Below, in pieces: positions 22,703 to 32,963 of a DNA stretch of 64,000 bases. Origin of the DNA: Stemphylium vesicarium (taxonomy: Eukaryota; Ascomycota; Dothideomycetes; Pleosporales; Pleosporaceae); the NCBI GenBank assembly GCA_004380135.1, contig QXCR01000053.1, positions 62,001-126,000 on the forward strand, given 5' to 3'. Below the pieces are notes generated by a model. The model worked only from the letters and a program-made list of their open reading frames with translations. It made no database searches and had not been told where the DNA came from. The translations under genes and the position numbers were made by a program. How positions within the stretch are numbered: the stretch's first letter is position 1; every line of letters starts with the position of its first letter.

Positions 22703-24283
22703 ATGCACGAATCTACCATGGACGACGCCAAGAAGCAAGCCTCATGCGACATGGAGCTTGCCAAAACGACTACTACCGCTGAAGGCGAAATCACTTTCGC
22801 CGTCGACGAACAGATGCCCGAGAGCCTACGCGCTTTCAGCCAAACGGAACTGCAAGAAATGAACAAGAAGCTTGTGAGGAGAATCGATCTGATCGTGCTC
22901 CCCATCATCGGCATTCTGTACATTCTCAACTACATCGACCGTCAAAATCTTGCTGCTGCGAAGCTGCAGGGTATCATGGAGGACCTCAACATGACTACCC
23001 AGCAATTCGCTACATCTGTCTCGATCCTCTTCGTTGGTTACCTGCCGTTTCAGATTCCGAGTAATCTGCTCATCACAAAGATCCCTCGTCCTGGCATGTA
23101 CATATGCTGTGCTGTCATCATTTGGGGCTCCATCTCGGCAGCCACCGCAGCCGTCAAGACGTATGGTCAGCTTCTGGCTGTGCGCGCAATTCTCGGTGTT
23201 GCGGAAGCGGTGTTCTTCCCAGGTGCCATCTACTATCTCAGCGCATGGTACACCAAGACCGAGCTCGGGAAGCGGATCGCAGCCCTTTACATCGCACAAC
23301 AATTCGGCAACGCCTTTGGTGGACTTTTTGCAGCGGCCATCTTCAACCTTGATGGAAGACACGGAATACGTGGGTAAGTAGTCCACAATCGTGTGGATGT
23401 ATCACGATAGACTGACGGCAACAGTTGGCAATGGTTATTCATCGTCGAAGGATCAGCTACCGTCGGGATTGGTAGCGTATGTGCTTTCCTGATGCCGGAA
23501 TTTCCACACAACAGCAAAATCCTCACTGGAGTCCAGCGGGACCTTGCTGTATGGCGAATTGAGCGCGAGGCAGGCGCCGCCGAAGGAACCGAGAACGAGA
23601 GTGTACTGAAAGGATTCGCAAAAGCTCTTGCAGATCCGAAGTTGTTGCTCCTCATCCTTTGCAACTTACTCTCGCAAGCACAAGGTAGCATCGCGAATTA
23701 CTTCCCCACGCTTGTAGCCTCGCTGGGCTTCTCCGGTACCATCAGCCTGTTGCTCACAGCACCGCCATACATCCTCGCTGGTTTCGTCTACTACGGTCTG
23801 ATGTGGTATTCCGACCGTAGGAACGCGGCTTACTCGATCATTCTCTTTTGCATCGCGATTGCGTGCGTCATGTACATCATTCCGATGGCGACGCTCAGCG
23901 TTGGTGCGCGGTACTTTTCGATGATGATTTTGCCTTTCGCATCAGTTGGCCCTCAGCTCGTCCTTTACAAGACGATCAACCTTCACCTCGCCCGGCCGGT
24001 GTCGAAGCGTGCTGCAGCATCCGCACTAGTCAATGCCCTCGGTGGAACCTCCAACATCTGGGCTTCGTATCTTTACTATGCGCCTCCGCAGTTCTACGCA
24101 GCTTTTGGGACGCTCATGGGCTGCGCTTTTTTATTTGCAGCGACAATCACCGTGTACAGATGGCTCGTCTTGCGCGAGAACAGGCGTCTAGATTCAGGCG
24201 ACCCAGCAGAGGTGGCAAAGGTGATGAAAGGCGGCGTCACGACGGAAATGGTGCAGCTTGGATGGCGTTACGAGATGTATTGA
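22703..24283 (+). CDS. MFS permease, anion:cation symporter family (allantoate permease-like)
   Basis: Plasma-membrane proton symporter of the ACS group, which includes yeast Dal5 (allantoate), Tna1 (nicotinate) and Seo1. Exons are 22703-23373 and 23425-24283, with a 51-base GT-AG intron and 509 residues. An N-terminal cytoplasmic tail of about 60 residues precedes twelve predicted membrane segments. The first carries the ACS hallmark LNYIDRQNLAAAK. The segment RAILGVAEAVFFPGAIYY, then SAWYTKTELGKR after the fifth segment, are typical of the family. A cytoplasmic loop around residues 250-285 separates the halves. The start at 22703 was chosen over in-frame ATG 22583 because the latter lies 40 codons further out in unconserved sequence. 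The likely substrate is an organic anion, perhaps a nitrogen-containing acid processed by the neighbouring aldolase, RidA and oxygenase. Confidence 0.93.
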
Positions 24284-24640
24284 AAGTTTGTAGGCAAATA
24301 GAGGCGGGGACGGAGGAAAGCGGCTGGCAGGTAGCAGCAGTACTAGTGGGGTTACGTAAGCGGGCGCCGTCGGCTAATGGATTCCTCCTTACTTCCTTCA
24401 GAACCCGAATGCCGGGTCCGTTGCCGGCTTCACCATGCGTCGCCTCTTGATAACTGAACGTTGTACGCGCCAATCAGGGGCCTACAGATAAGCAGAGTAC
24501 CCTAACTACGGCATCTAATTTAGTTTCTCCACTGCCTTCAGGCGGGCGATAAGCGGGGATGGAGTTTGGGGTATGTATCGCTGGCAGGTGCACACCTCCG
24601 CACCCTTTCCTCATGCAGTGAAACTTATGCTCTCATCGCC
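24284..24640. other. Intergenic between permease and regulator genes
   Basis: The 357 bases separate two genes on the same strand and must contain the regulator promoter. Nothing specific recognised. Non-ATG upward extension of the regulator frame to 24566 has no methionine start. Confidence 0.5.
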
Positions 24641-26593
24641 ATGTCCATTTCCGTCATCAGCCCTTCTAGCGACCTTCCAGCATTTCAGCCGTTCCAATGC
24701 TCCATCTGCCAGAGCAGATTCACTCGACATGAGAACTTGAAGAGGCATGCAGCCGTTCACACCCGCACCTCAGACCAAGCATCGCTATCCTGTCACATTT
24801 GTGACGCAACCTTTTCTCGATCAGACTTGCGTTCGCGCCACCTAAAAAGGAAACATCCAGACTCGGAGGTGCCGCCTGCGAAGAAGCGGCGTCCATCTGC
24901 CAGAGATCATTCCACGTCGCCAGCGGCCAGTCCAGATGGTTCACAGTGCCGAGGATCCCACGAAGATGGCGTCGACACGATATCACGATGTTCAGCGGAA
25001 CAACCAAGACCAAAACAAGATCAGACTATGATCAATATGTCGAGCATGGACCCCAGTTCACTTCTGCTTGCTTCTCTTATGCAACCTCAAGGTGGATTGA
25101 GCATACCCACCGCCGTTTGCTATGACACAAGTCTTGCAAACTTCGACTTTGATCAATGGAGCCCGGATCCATTACTTTCTCTCTCTAATTTATCGCAAGC
25201 TCAGGAAGAATGGATTCCCTCAGCATCGCAACAAGAGCGGGGCTGCGACCTCTACTTCACCCACATCTCTAATTTCCTTCCATTTCTCCATCGACCAACT
25301 TTCGATGCCGACCGTGTCCCTCGACATCTTATATTAAGCATGCTCTGTCTCGGCTATCAGCATGGCGAGGATCCGGATTTGAACGACAGTCCAGATACCG
25401 GCACGACTCTGTCAGTCCGGTGTTTTCACCAAGCACGCACTTTGATCGCAGCTGAAGAGGAACACCTAGACGAAGCATCGCACGGTCTAATAATGGTGCA
25501 GACCTACGTCCTGCTACAAATCTACGCAATGCTATACTCCGAAGAAAAGGAGTCCACATACGGCCTGAAGACGCACTCGAAAATCTGTTCCTTAGCCCGA
25601 GCAAGCGGCCTCATGCAACCCCTCCCCAGTGAAGCCACTGGCGCAACAACAGACCTAGAATCCTTATGGCGCCACTTCATCCATGCGGAGTCACACAAGC
25701 GAACTCTATTCGCCATTCACCAAATCGACACACTCTGGTACCAATTCCTCTCTATCCCGCGCTCCCTCTCGCACCTCGAGATAAAGCACGACCTCCCTTG
25801 CCCAGAAACGTACTGGGACGCGAGCAACTCGGCGGCATGGGCGCATCGCCAACTCATCGCCAAACAACCCAACGCGCCGATCCAGTACCAAGACGCGGTA
25901 CGACGCGTCCTCGCGTCTGACGCGGATCTGAACACGATTCCTGCCTTCGACCCGTATGCCACGATCAATATAACGCAGTTTCTTGTCTCGAGCGCGAGGG
26001 AGATATCGGGGTGGTCGACTATGACGGGGATACTGAGTATGGAGCGGTTGGGACCGTTGCGGAAATCGCTTTTTGCCTTGTCGCCTCTCGTGCGGTCGGA
26101 AGAGGCAGGTTGCATCAACAACAATGACAACTCCGACCCACCACAGCAGCACACGGCGTTGGCAGAGGCAACGTGGCAAGCTGCCATGATTGAAATGCAA
26201 ATGTGGTCTCCGTCCCACACTGGCGGTATCGTGGGACGCAGCATTGATGCTGCGTTACATCATCTTATTGAGCTGGCGCCGTCGTGTGAGTTTCTGTGCG
26301 AGGCAAATCTTTGCGAGAGTATCAAGGAAAACATTGAGTGGTTCTTGCGGTATCTCGATCAGGAACGTGTGCCGGATGCTGAGGCGCCGTGGATTACGCT
26401 GTATGCGTGGAAGGCGTTTATGATTGCTTGGCAGTTGGTGAAGGGAAGGGTGAAGGGAGCGATGAGTGTTGTTGGGGTGGAGGATGGGGATACAGAGGGG
26501 GCGATGGACTGGGCGAAGACTGTGTTTGGGAGGAGGAAGAGGTGGAGGGTGGGGAAGAGTGTTTTGGCTTGCTTGGACAAGTTGGGAGATTAA
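24641..26593 (+). CDS. C2H2 zinc-finger transcription factor with fungal_trans domain
   Basis: Nuclear transcription factor. Single exon, 650 residues from the ATG at 24641, the first ATG of the frame before the fingers. Two C2H2 fingers lie at residues 20-40 (Cys20, Cys23, His36, His40) and 51-72 (Cys51, Cys54, His67, His72), followed by a basic segment PPAKKRRPS likely to serve nuclear import. From about residue 205 onward lies the fungal-specific transcription factor domain, helical and with FLPFLHRPTF and a YALLQIY-like stretch (TYVLLQIYAMLYSEE). The architecture of paired C2H2 fingers plus this middle homology domain matches regulators of fungal catabolic and secondary-metabolite clusters. 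It lies directly after the permease on the same strand, so it may be the pathway regulator of the 18346-24283 genes; this is inference from position. Confidence 0.92.
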   Translation: MSISVISPSSDLPAFQPFQCSICQSRFTRHENLKRHAAVHTRTSDQASLSCHICDATFSRSDLRSRHLKRKHPDSEVPPAKKRRPSARDHSTSPAASPDGSQCRGSHEDGVDTISRCSAEQPRPKQDQTMINMSSMDPSSLLLASLMQPQGGLSIPTAVCYDTSLANFDFDQWSPDPLLSLSNLSQAQEEWIPSASQQERGCDLYFTHISNFLPFLHRPTFDADRVPRHLILSMLCLGYQHGEDPDLNDSPDTGTTLSVRCFHQARTLIAAEEEHLDEASHGLIMVQTYVLLQIYAMLYSEEKESTYGLKTHSKICSLARASGLMQPLPSEATGATTDLESLWRHFIHAESHKRTLFAIHQIDTLWYQFLSIPRSLSHLEIKHDLPCPETYWDASNSAAWAHRQLIAKQPNAPIQYQDAVRRVLASDADLNTIPAFDPYATINITQFLVSSAREISGWSTMTGILSMERLGPLRKSLFALSPLVRSEEAGCINNNDNSDPPQQHTALAEATWQAAMIEMQMWSPSHTGGIVGRSIDAALHHLIELAPSCEFLCEANLCESIKENIEWFLRYLDQERVPDAEAPWITLYAWKAFMIAWQLVKGRVKGAMSVVGVEDGDTEGAMDWAKTVFGRRKRWRVGKSVLACLDKLGD

Positions 26594-26686
26594 ACAAGAT
26601 GATTATGACGAGAGCATGTTGGCATTCTCGTGAATGGAGATATCCTACTTTGAAAACTGTGGTATCAGAAACTGATGAATAAAGTC

Positions 26687-27736
26687 TCACTCCCCCTGCA
26701 TACCCCAATATCCCACTCTTTGTGCCTTTGGCACCGTCATCTTAAAGTGTAAATCATCCTCGTCTTCTCCACTTCCTACCGCATCGTCATCATCGGCGGC
26801 ATTGAACTCCTCATCATCGCTACCGTGTCGATACTTGGACTGGTATAGGTTTCGATCGAACTCGTCGTCATCGCTCATCTCGTCTTCGGGATAATCGTTG
26901 GCGTAATAGTCTTCGGCGTTTTCGTCCTCGTCATCGGTATCGAACTCTCTATCGCTGACTTCTTCATTGTCCCACCAGTCTGCGTCCTCTTCGCTGATGA
27001 CTAGGAGACCTACGGTGCCGGTTGGGGCAGGGGCGTTTGGTATGACGGGCTCACGGACGTAGTGGTCGTATACGTATTCGCTGTCTATGTCCATTGCGTC
27101 GCCTTCCGTGGGCACGTTATCTTGTGAGGCTAGCGCTGCAGCCTTTTCAGGATGTCGTTCCGCAAAACGTTTGGCGGGGGCCTTGGGCTTGTGCTTCGAG
27201 GGTGAAGGTAGAGGAATTTCTAGGTTGTCTACCTTTTCCACTTCTTTAGACAGGGCTTCTAGGTTCCGCAGGTCGTTCTCTGAGGGTGCTGAGACTAGAG
27301 GTTTTCGTTCCGAGGCTGGCTTCGCTGTCGGGTGCAATGCGCTGCCTGCGCCGGGTCTCTTCCGCTGTCGTGGTGTCGAATCAAGTGCAGCTTCTCGCAC
27401 TGGCAACTGAACTTGACCACCGAGCAGGACATTGTCGATTTTAGCAGACTGTTGTTCCTCGACGAAATGTCTTTTCGCGCCAATCCTCGATACAGGGTCG
27501 AGGCGAAATCGTCGTTGGACGGCCGGTGTGGGCGAGGCTAAAGATTGCTGGGTATCGTCGCCAGGTTTTGTGAGACGTCGAAAGAAGAATTGTTGGTCTG
27601 GCTCAGGTACAGAGCCCGTGTCGAGGTTTTGGCTCTTTTGGCGCTTGACTTCATGATCGATTCGGAACGCGTCGACAGGCGCTTCCGTACGTTTGCGCTT
27701 GACCGAAATGGTCTGGGGTGGCATATGCGACGTCAT
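26687..27736 (-). CDS. Iwr1-domain protein, RNA polymerase II nuclear import
   Basis: Adaptor thought to guide assembled RNA polymerase II into the nucleus, as yeast Iwr1 does. Single exon, 349 residues. The N-terminal half has basic patches (VKRKRTEAP, RQRKRPGAG) that may be the nuclear localisation signal. The Iwr1 domain spans about residues 210-270: VYDHYVREP, then GLLVISEEDADWW and acidic DREFDTDDEDENAEDYYAN. The C-terminal part is strongly acidic (Asp/Glu runs) and ends in VGYWGMQGE. Length and layout fit fungal Iwr1 proteins. It converges with the transcription factor gene (93 bases apart) and is divergent from the nucleoside transporter. Confidence 0.88.
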   Translation of the reverse strand: MTSHMPPQTISVKRKRTEAPVDAFRIDHEVKRQKSQNLDTGSVPEPDQQFFFRRLTKPGDDTQQSLASPTPAVQRRFRLDPVSRIGAKRHFVEEQQSAKIDNVLLGGQVQLPVREAALDSTPRQRKRPGAGSALHPTAKPASERKPLVSAPSENDLRNLEALSKEVEKVDNLEIPLPSPSKHKPKAPAKRFAERHPEKAAALASQDNVPTEGDAMDIDSEYVYDHYVREPVIPNAPAPTGTVGLLVISEEDADWWDNEEVSDREFDTDDEDENAEDYYANDYPEDEMSDDDEFDRNLYQSKYRHGSDDEEFNAADDDDAVGSGEDEDDLHFKMTVPKAQRVGYWGMQGE

Positions 27737-28171
27737 TTTGGGTATACGTTGGGCTGACAGGTAATGGGTAGGCGTGTTCTAATGTCTGTTGAATCATGAG
27801 AATATTCTGAAGTAGAGTCGGTACAGCGAATCGGAGGGGTAGCGCGGGGGTGGACTTGACATCAAGCCCTGGCTGCCATCCCGCGCGCTGCTGCAGGCAG
27901 AGCCCCATGTTAGCGCCGCGGTCCGTGCCAGAATGACATGCTCTGCCGCGACATCACCTGCGATCACTACTCGAGTCGCTTCACCCACGCGACACCATCA
28001 CGAGCCTTACTAGTGTCCCCGTGTTCTGAACATGTCTGCCTGTCTTGTATTCACATAGAACCCTTTGCATCCCTTTTGAGTGCATATTATCCTTATAGAC
28101 TCGCTATCGAGACCTCCGCAACTCCGCCGCGGACCCCCGAGAGCACCTTGACCGCGATACAGCCATCCATC
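27737..28171. promoter_or_regulatory. Divergent promoter, Iwr1 and nucleoside transporter
   Basis: The 435 bases between opposite start codons must contain both promoters. No TATA box is evident, as is common for housekeeping genes. Confidence 0.45.
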
Positions 28172-29570
28172 ATGGACCGCATACGCCAGATATTTGAGCG
28201 TGAAAACTCGACCGCATCGTATGAACCGCTAGAGGGCGGCTCCGAGCGACCTGATGGAGAGCATATTGATGCAGAGGAGCAGGCCTTCTCGTGGACCGAC
28301 TATGCTGTCTTCACTCTGCTGGGAGTTGCGATGCTATGGGCCTGGTACGTTCTTATCCACTCAACCACTTGCAGGCGACTGACTTCAGCCCAGGAACATG
28401 TTCTTAGCAGCAGCTCCCTACTTCCAGCGACGCTTCGAATCAAACGATAACCTCCTGCGCAACTTCCAATCCGGCATCCTCTCCGTCTCCACCGTAGGCA
28501 ACCTAGGATCCATGATTGTCTTGACCAAGCTTCAGGCCCGTGCCAACTACCCCCGACGTATCATCTTATCACTCGCCCTCAATGCCGTAGTCTTCACCTT
28601 GCTTGCCATATCTACAAAGATGTTCCTGGACGTGTCTGCGGGCGTCTACTTTGCCTTCCTCATGGTCATGGTACTGAGCGCTAGTTTGGCCACTGGGTTG
28701 TGTCAGAACGGTGTCTTCGCCTATGTATCTGGTTTTGGACGAGAAGAGTACACCCAAGGAATTATGTCTGGTCAAGGTGTTGCCGGGGTACTGCCGGCCA
28801 TCACCCAGATCATCTCCGTACTCTCGGTACCCAAGAAGCATCATGTTGACGGAGCACCACAAGAGTCCAGCACATCTGCCTTTGTCTACTTTTTGACTGC
28901 CACTGGCGTTTGTGTTGCAACTTTGATCGCTTTTTTCCACCTCCTCTCCCGGGATAGCTCCAAGCATCGCATGGCACGCACAACCTACGATGAAGGGCCC
29001 GAGTACGACCCCAGCCACAGCGAACGTAAGAGTGTGCCCTTGATGAGACTACTCAGGAAGCTCTTCTGGCTCGCTGGTGCCGTCGCCATCACCTTTGCTG
29101 TAACCATGTTTTTCCCTGTCTTTACGCCTCAGGTGCTGAGTGTACGGAATCCAACTGATGCATCTCGCATATTTCAGCCAGCCGCCTTTATCCCTCTGGG
29201 CTTCTTCTTCTGGAACATTGGTGACCTCATTGGTCGAGTCGGACCTGCTCTACCAGCTCTACGTCTCACGCATCGCCCACGATTGCTTTTCTGCATTTCA
29301 ATCGCAAGAGTGCTATTCATTCCTTTGTACTTGCTTTGCAACATCGGTGGAAAGGGCGCCGCCATTAACTCTGACTTCTTCTATCTCTTTGTTGTACAGC
29401 TGTTCTTCGGCATGACAAACGGTTACCTGGGCAGCAACTGCATGATGGGTTTCGCGGAATGGGTTGAATCAGACGAACTCGAGGCCGCAGGAGGCTTCAT
29501 GTCGCTGTGCTTGGTGGGTGGTCTGACGGTAGGAAGTTTCCTCAGTTTCTTTGCGGCGCAATCCTCTTGA
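28172..29570 (+). CDS. Equilibrative nucleoside transporter (ENT/SLC29, FUN26-like)
   Basis: Membrane transporter for nucleosides and nucleobases; the yeast relative Fun26 acts in the vacuolar membrane. Exons are 28172-28344 and 28394-29570, a 49-base GT-AG intron joining Trp-Asn inside the first membrane segment, and 449 residues. An acidic cytoplasmic N-terminus (about 45 residues) precedes eleven predicted membrane helices. Family marks include WAWNMFLAAAPYF in helix 1, the GNLG turn in helix 2, the GLCQNGVFAYVSGFG segment in helix 4, and SGQGVAGVLP in helix 5. The large loop between helices 6 and 7 (residues about 225-255) is hydrophilic. The tail NGYLGSNCMMG, near residue 405, is also typical. 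Complete, with no odd features. Confidence 0.93.
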
Positions 29571-29683
29571 TCTAGAACGCATTTTACAAGCACAATTGCT
29601 GGACTCGACAAATATCAGCCGATCTTCAGAGCAATCAAGATTTTCATTGAGCCTGTCGATTGTCTTGCAACGTCCAGGAAAAA

Positions 29684-30127
29684 ATGGCTACCGAATACAT
29701 CCACGTCGTCCTCAGCATGCATCGTCGTCTCTTTGACGGACCAGATCGTCTCACGCAGCCTAGTTTCCAGTGGGCGGAGAAGATACCTTACGACCAGCCT
29801 TTCATCCTTCCCGAAGCCGAGCTCGCCCTTTATGAACCTTTGCACTTCCAGACGGAAAGTGGAAAGAGATGGAAAGTCAAGCTTCTTCAAAACCCTAACG
29901 ATCAGGAGAAGATCAGTATCATCAAGACTGAAACCGATGGCAAGACCGCTCGACAGCATTTGGCAAAGGAGGCCAAAAAGCGTGTCGAGAACTGTAGGGG
30001 AATGGGCATAGAAGTGGAGGAGAAGCCGAGTGGCATGGGGGATGTGGATGAGTTGGATGCATTCCAGTATCTTGTACATGAAGAGATACACTTGGCTGGG
30101 CATGTCAGCAAGAGGACGAGGTATTGA
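29684..30127 (+). CDS. Small hypothetical protein
   Basis: Single-exon frame of 147 residues starting at the ATG at 29684. The protein is hydrophilic with no signal peptide or membrane segment. It contains the aromatic block WAEKIPYDQPFILPEAE, a strand-rich middle (RWKVKLLQNP), then a lysine-rich helix and a C-terminal acidic part with EEIHLAGH. Codon use looks coding and the gene fits between its neighbours on the same strand, only 113 bases after the transporter stop. I do not recognise a family. It could be a lineage-specific protein; confidence that it is a real gene is moderate because it rests on one uninterrupted frame. Confidence 0.6.
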   Translation: MATEYIHVVLSMHRRLFDGPDRLTQPSFQWAEKIPYDQPFILPEAELALYEPLHFQTESGKRWKVKLLQNPNDQEKISIIKTETDGKTARQHLAKEAKKRVENCRGMGIEVEEKPSGMGDVDELDAFQYLVHEEIHLAGHVSKRTRY

Positions 30128-30611
30128 TGGCAGATTGCCGTTCTTGCGTTTCCAAAGCAGTAGGCAAAGTGGATAAGGTGGAAATGGCAGAAGGTCAGGA
30201 GTTGAAGTAGTTTTCCGAGATTGACAAGCAGAGTCCTATTTCCTGAAGTCTTCTTTATGCTTTTCCGTGCCTGGTGGTTGCTAGCTGATCATGCACACTG
30301 GCTATGATACTGAGGCAATCGCCTTCTGATGGTGTGATATTGCAAGAATTTGAGAAAAGCTCGTTCCTGGCAACTGTGAAGTCATCAAAGCATGTCAAAA
30401 TACCCGTGTCGCACACCATGCCGTGCCTGTGAAGACACCATCTCCGCGCCAAGGCCGCCAGCAGACATCGGAAAAAGCCTCGGCTAAGCCATCGCGAACG
30501 CCCTCTCGAGCCCCGATGCTATCCACCCCACCCTTGCTCTTCTACATCATTACTTGCAGTCACCCCCAACACAATTATTCTGCCAGGTGTTGAGGAGTTG
30601 CCATATACGCA
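30128..30611. other. Intergenic, ETF beta promoter
   Basis: The 484 bases contain the 3' end of the small hypothetical gene and the promoter of the ETF beta gene. Nothing specific seen. Confidence 0.5.
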
Positions 30612-31532
30612 ATGTCAGGATTAAGGATATTAGTACCCGTCAAGCGGGTCATTGACTATGCGGTACGTTTATTCCAACACCAGAATGCGACAAGACATTT
30701 CCGAGACGATGGCATAAGCCATATACACCCACCACTGCAATGCATTGGACAAGAGAAGAGTATGGATGTGATAAAAAACGAATACTGACAAGCGCATTAG
30801 GTCAAACCCCGAGTAAACCGCGCGCAAACCGCCGTAGAAACCGCAAACGTAAAGCACAGCATGAACCCCTTCGACGAGCTCTCCATCGAAGAAGCAGTGC
30901 GCATACGCGAGAAAAAAGCGCACCACGCCAACGCCCCCGCGGTCGAAGAAATCGTCGCCTTCTCGGCTGGCGTCCCAAAATCTCAAGACATCCTCCGCAC
31001 AGCCATGGCCATGGGCGCCGACCGCGGAATCCACGTCGTGGTGGAAGAAAAAGACGCGCTGGAGCCGCTGGGCGTAGCCAAGCTGCTGCGAAAAGTTGTC
31101 GACGAGCAAAAGAGCAACCTCGTTATCCTCGGAAAGCAGGCCATTGACGACGACGCGGGGCAAACAGGGCAAATGCTCGCGGGCCTGCTCAACTGGCCCC
31201 AGGCCACGCAAGCCTCCAAAGTCACAATCAACGACCAATCTGTTGAGGTTGTCCAGGAAGTCGATGGCGGTGTACAGACCATTAAAGCCAAGCTGCCAAT
31301 GGTTATTACCACGGATCTGCGCCTCAACGAGCCCCGCTACGCCAGTTTACCCAACATCATGAAGGCGAAGAAGAAGCAGCTTGAGAAGAAGAGCCTGGGC
31401 GATTATGGGCTGGATACTGAGATTAGGCTCAAGACGCTCAAGGTTACGGAGCCGCCGCCACGGAAGGGCGGTGTCAAGGTTGAGGATGTGGACGGTATGG
31501 TTAGCAAGCTGAAGGAGTTGGGTGCTTTGTAA
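30612..31532 (+). CDS. Electron transfer flavoprotein beta subunit
   Basis: Mitochondrial matrix protein that forms, with the alpha subunit, the FAD-containing electron carrier between acyl-CoA and other dehydrogenases and ETF-ubiquinone oxidoreductase. Exons are 30612-30662 and 30801-31532; the intron is 138 bases, long for this window, and the product has 260 residues. Family features are present: ILVPVKRVIDYAVKPRV at the N-terminus, MNPFDELSIEEAVR, the AMAMGADRGIHV segment and the AMP-binding GKQAIDDDAGQTGQMLA. The ETF beta signature PRYASLPNIMKAKKK follows near residue 205. As in other eukaryotes there is no long cleavable presequence. Confidence 0.96.
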
Positions 31533-31700
31533 AATCATGTAAAAAGAAAAGAATTTATGGATAGAGTGAACATGTGAAAAGACGAACACAGCCAGTTATA
31601 CGATGTAACGGCATCTGATGGGTTCACGAAGAGTTGACCTAACATTGAATCGCACAAGTCTTCAATACATCCAGAAAATCCCTGGGTTCAAATATTTAAC

Positions 31701-32666
31701 TCAACCCCCACCAACACCCTCAGCAAACTGCTCACAACTCGCACAAAACCCAAACGTCCGACTCGCGTTATACTCCCAGCACATCTGCGCATACTCAGGC
31801 GTCGTCGTCCCCGTCCCATCCCCCAAAAGCACGCAATCATATCCATTACTAAACGCATCCGTCAACGTCCCGCCCACACACTGATCCGTGTTAACGCCCG
31901 TGAAAAACAGCGTCCGAATACCCTGCTTGTCCAGAAACTCCTTCAGCGGCGTGGTAGCACCCCATAGCCCACTCATCCGATTCTTGTGGATCCAGACATC
32001 GGGGTTGTGGGCTAGTTTGCTGCCTTGGATGTACATGGTGTCGAGGGGTGGGTACAGTGCTGCGTTCCAGGTATCGCGCATGAGCAGTCTGCCCCCTTCG
32101 ACAGTCTTGCCCGTGGAGGGGAGGGTTAGCGTGCCGCAGTTGGCGCCCATGCCGCAGTATACGGAGTTGTTTTCTTCGCCGTGGCGGTCTACGCTTATGC
32201 TATCTTTTTGGTGTACGAAAGCAGAGTCACCGGCTGCGAACTGGGTGTCTGAGGGAATGGCAAAGAAGCCAAACGCGCGTTTGACTGCTGGTGGCATTTC
32301 TTGGACTTCTTGCTCTGTGAGACCCCAATTTACCCAGATTATTCTGATGCCTGCTTTTCGAGCCGCAGGTATGGCGTGTTCGACTAGTTGCTCGCAGGCG
32401 GCATGTCCGGGACCTTTTGTGTTCCGGCCAAATGCTTCGGAGAGGAAGAAGTTTTGCATGTCGATGATGACAAGGGCCGACTTGGATGGGTCAATGGTGA
32501 TGGGTTGTGTTGACGTTTGGATCTTGTATGTGGGTCCTGAGACGGGCGAAGTGTGACTTGATGGATGCGTAAGGTCAAATCCAGATTCCGAAGAATGCGA
32601 CCAGAAATTCGAAGAAGACCCAATTAATGCTCTGCGACCGGGCTTACTTGTGGTAGTAGAAGCCAT
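31701..32666 (-). CDS. Isochorismatase-like cysteine hydrolase
   Basis: Hydrolase of the isochorismatase superfamily; members include peroxyureidoacrylate/ureidoacrylate amidohydrolase, nicotinamidase and isochorismatase. Single exon, 321 residues. The catalytic triad is visible: Asp69 in VIIDMQNFF, the lysine in WIHKNRMS, and the nucleophilic cysteine in TGVNTDQCVGGTL. The cis-peptide motif GVNT precedes the cysteine. The first 45 residues are Ser/Thr-rich and not conserved, so a start further in is possible. The inserted segment between strands (EENNSVYCGMGANCG) is typical of the fungal subgroup. The substrate is not predictable. It converges with the ETF beta gene at a distance of 168 bases. 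Confidence 0.9.
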   Translation of the reverse strand: MASTTTSKPGRRALIGSSSNFWSHSSESGFDLTHPSSHTSPVSGPTYKIQTSTQPITIDPSKSALVIIDMQNFFLSEAFGRNTKGPGHAACEQLVEHAIPAARKAGIRIIWVNWGLTEQEVQEMPPAVKRAFGFFAIPSDTQFAAGDSAFVHQKDSISVDRHGEENNSVYCGMGANCGTLTLPSTGKTVEGGRLLMRDTWNAALYPPLDTMYIQGSKLAHNPDVWIHKNRMSGLWGATTPLKEFLDKQGIRTLFFTGVNTDQCVGGTLTDAFSNGYDCVLLGDGTGTTTPEYAQMCWEYNASRTFGFCASCEQFAEGVGGG

Positions 32667-32963
32667 GGTTGTTGCTGAAGATGTGGTCGTGTTGAAAGAA
32701 CAACAATCCTCTTCAAGTTCCGGAGGGTATGAACTTGGATAATCTTGAGCCAGACAAGGCTGGATAATGTAGACTTAAAGTCTCCAATACCCCGGCCACT
32801 ATCAGAGTGCCAGATAAGGAAGGCCCGTATCTCACTTGCCGAAGCGGGGTAGATCTGCGTAGCCCCGGAGATAGACGTTTGTCGAGGTTATTACCAAGAT
32901 GGCCCATCATTCTATGAGGAATGCAACGATGATAGTTGGCGTTGCCGCAAAGTGTCCCGGCTT

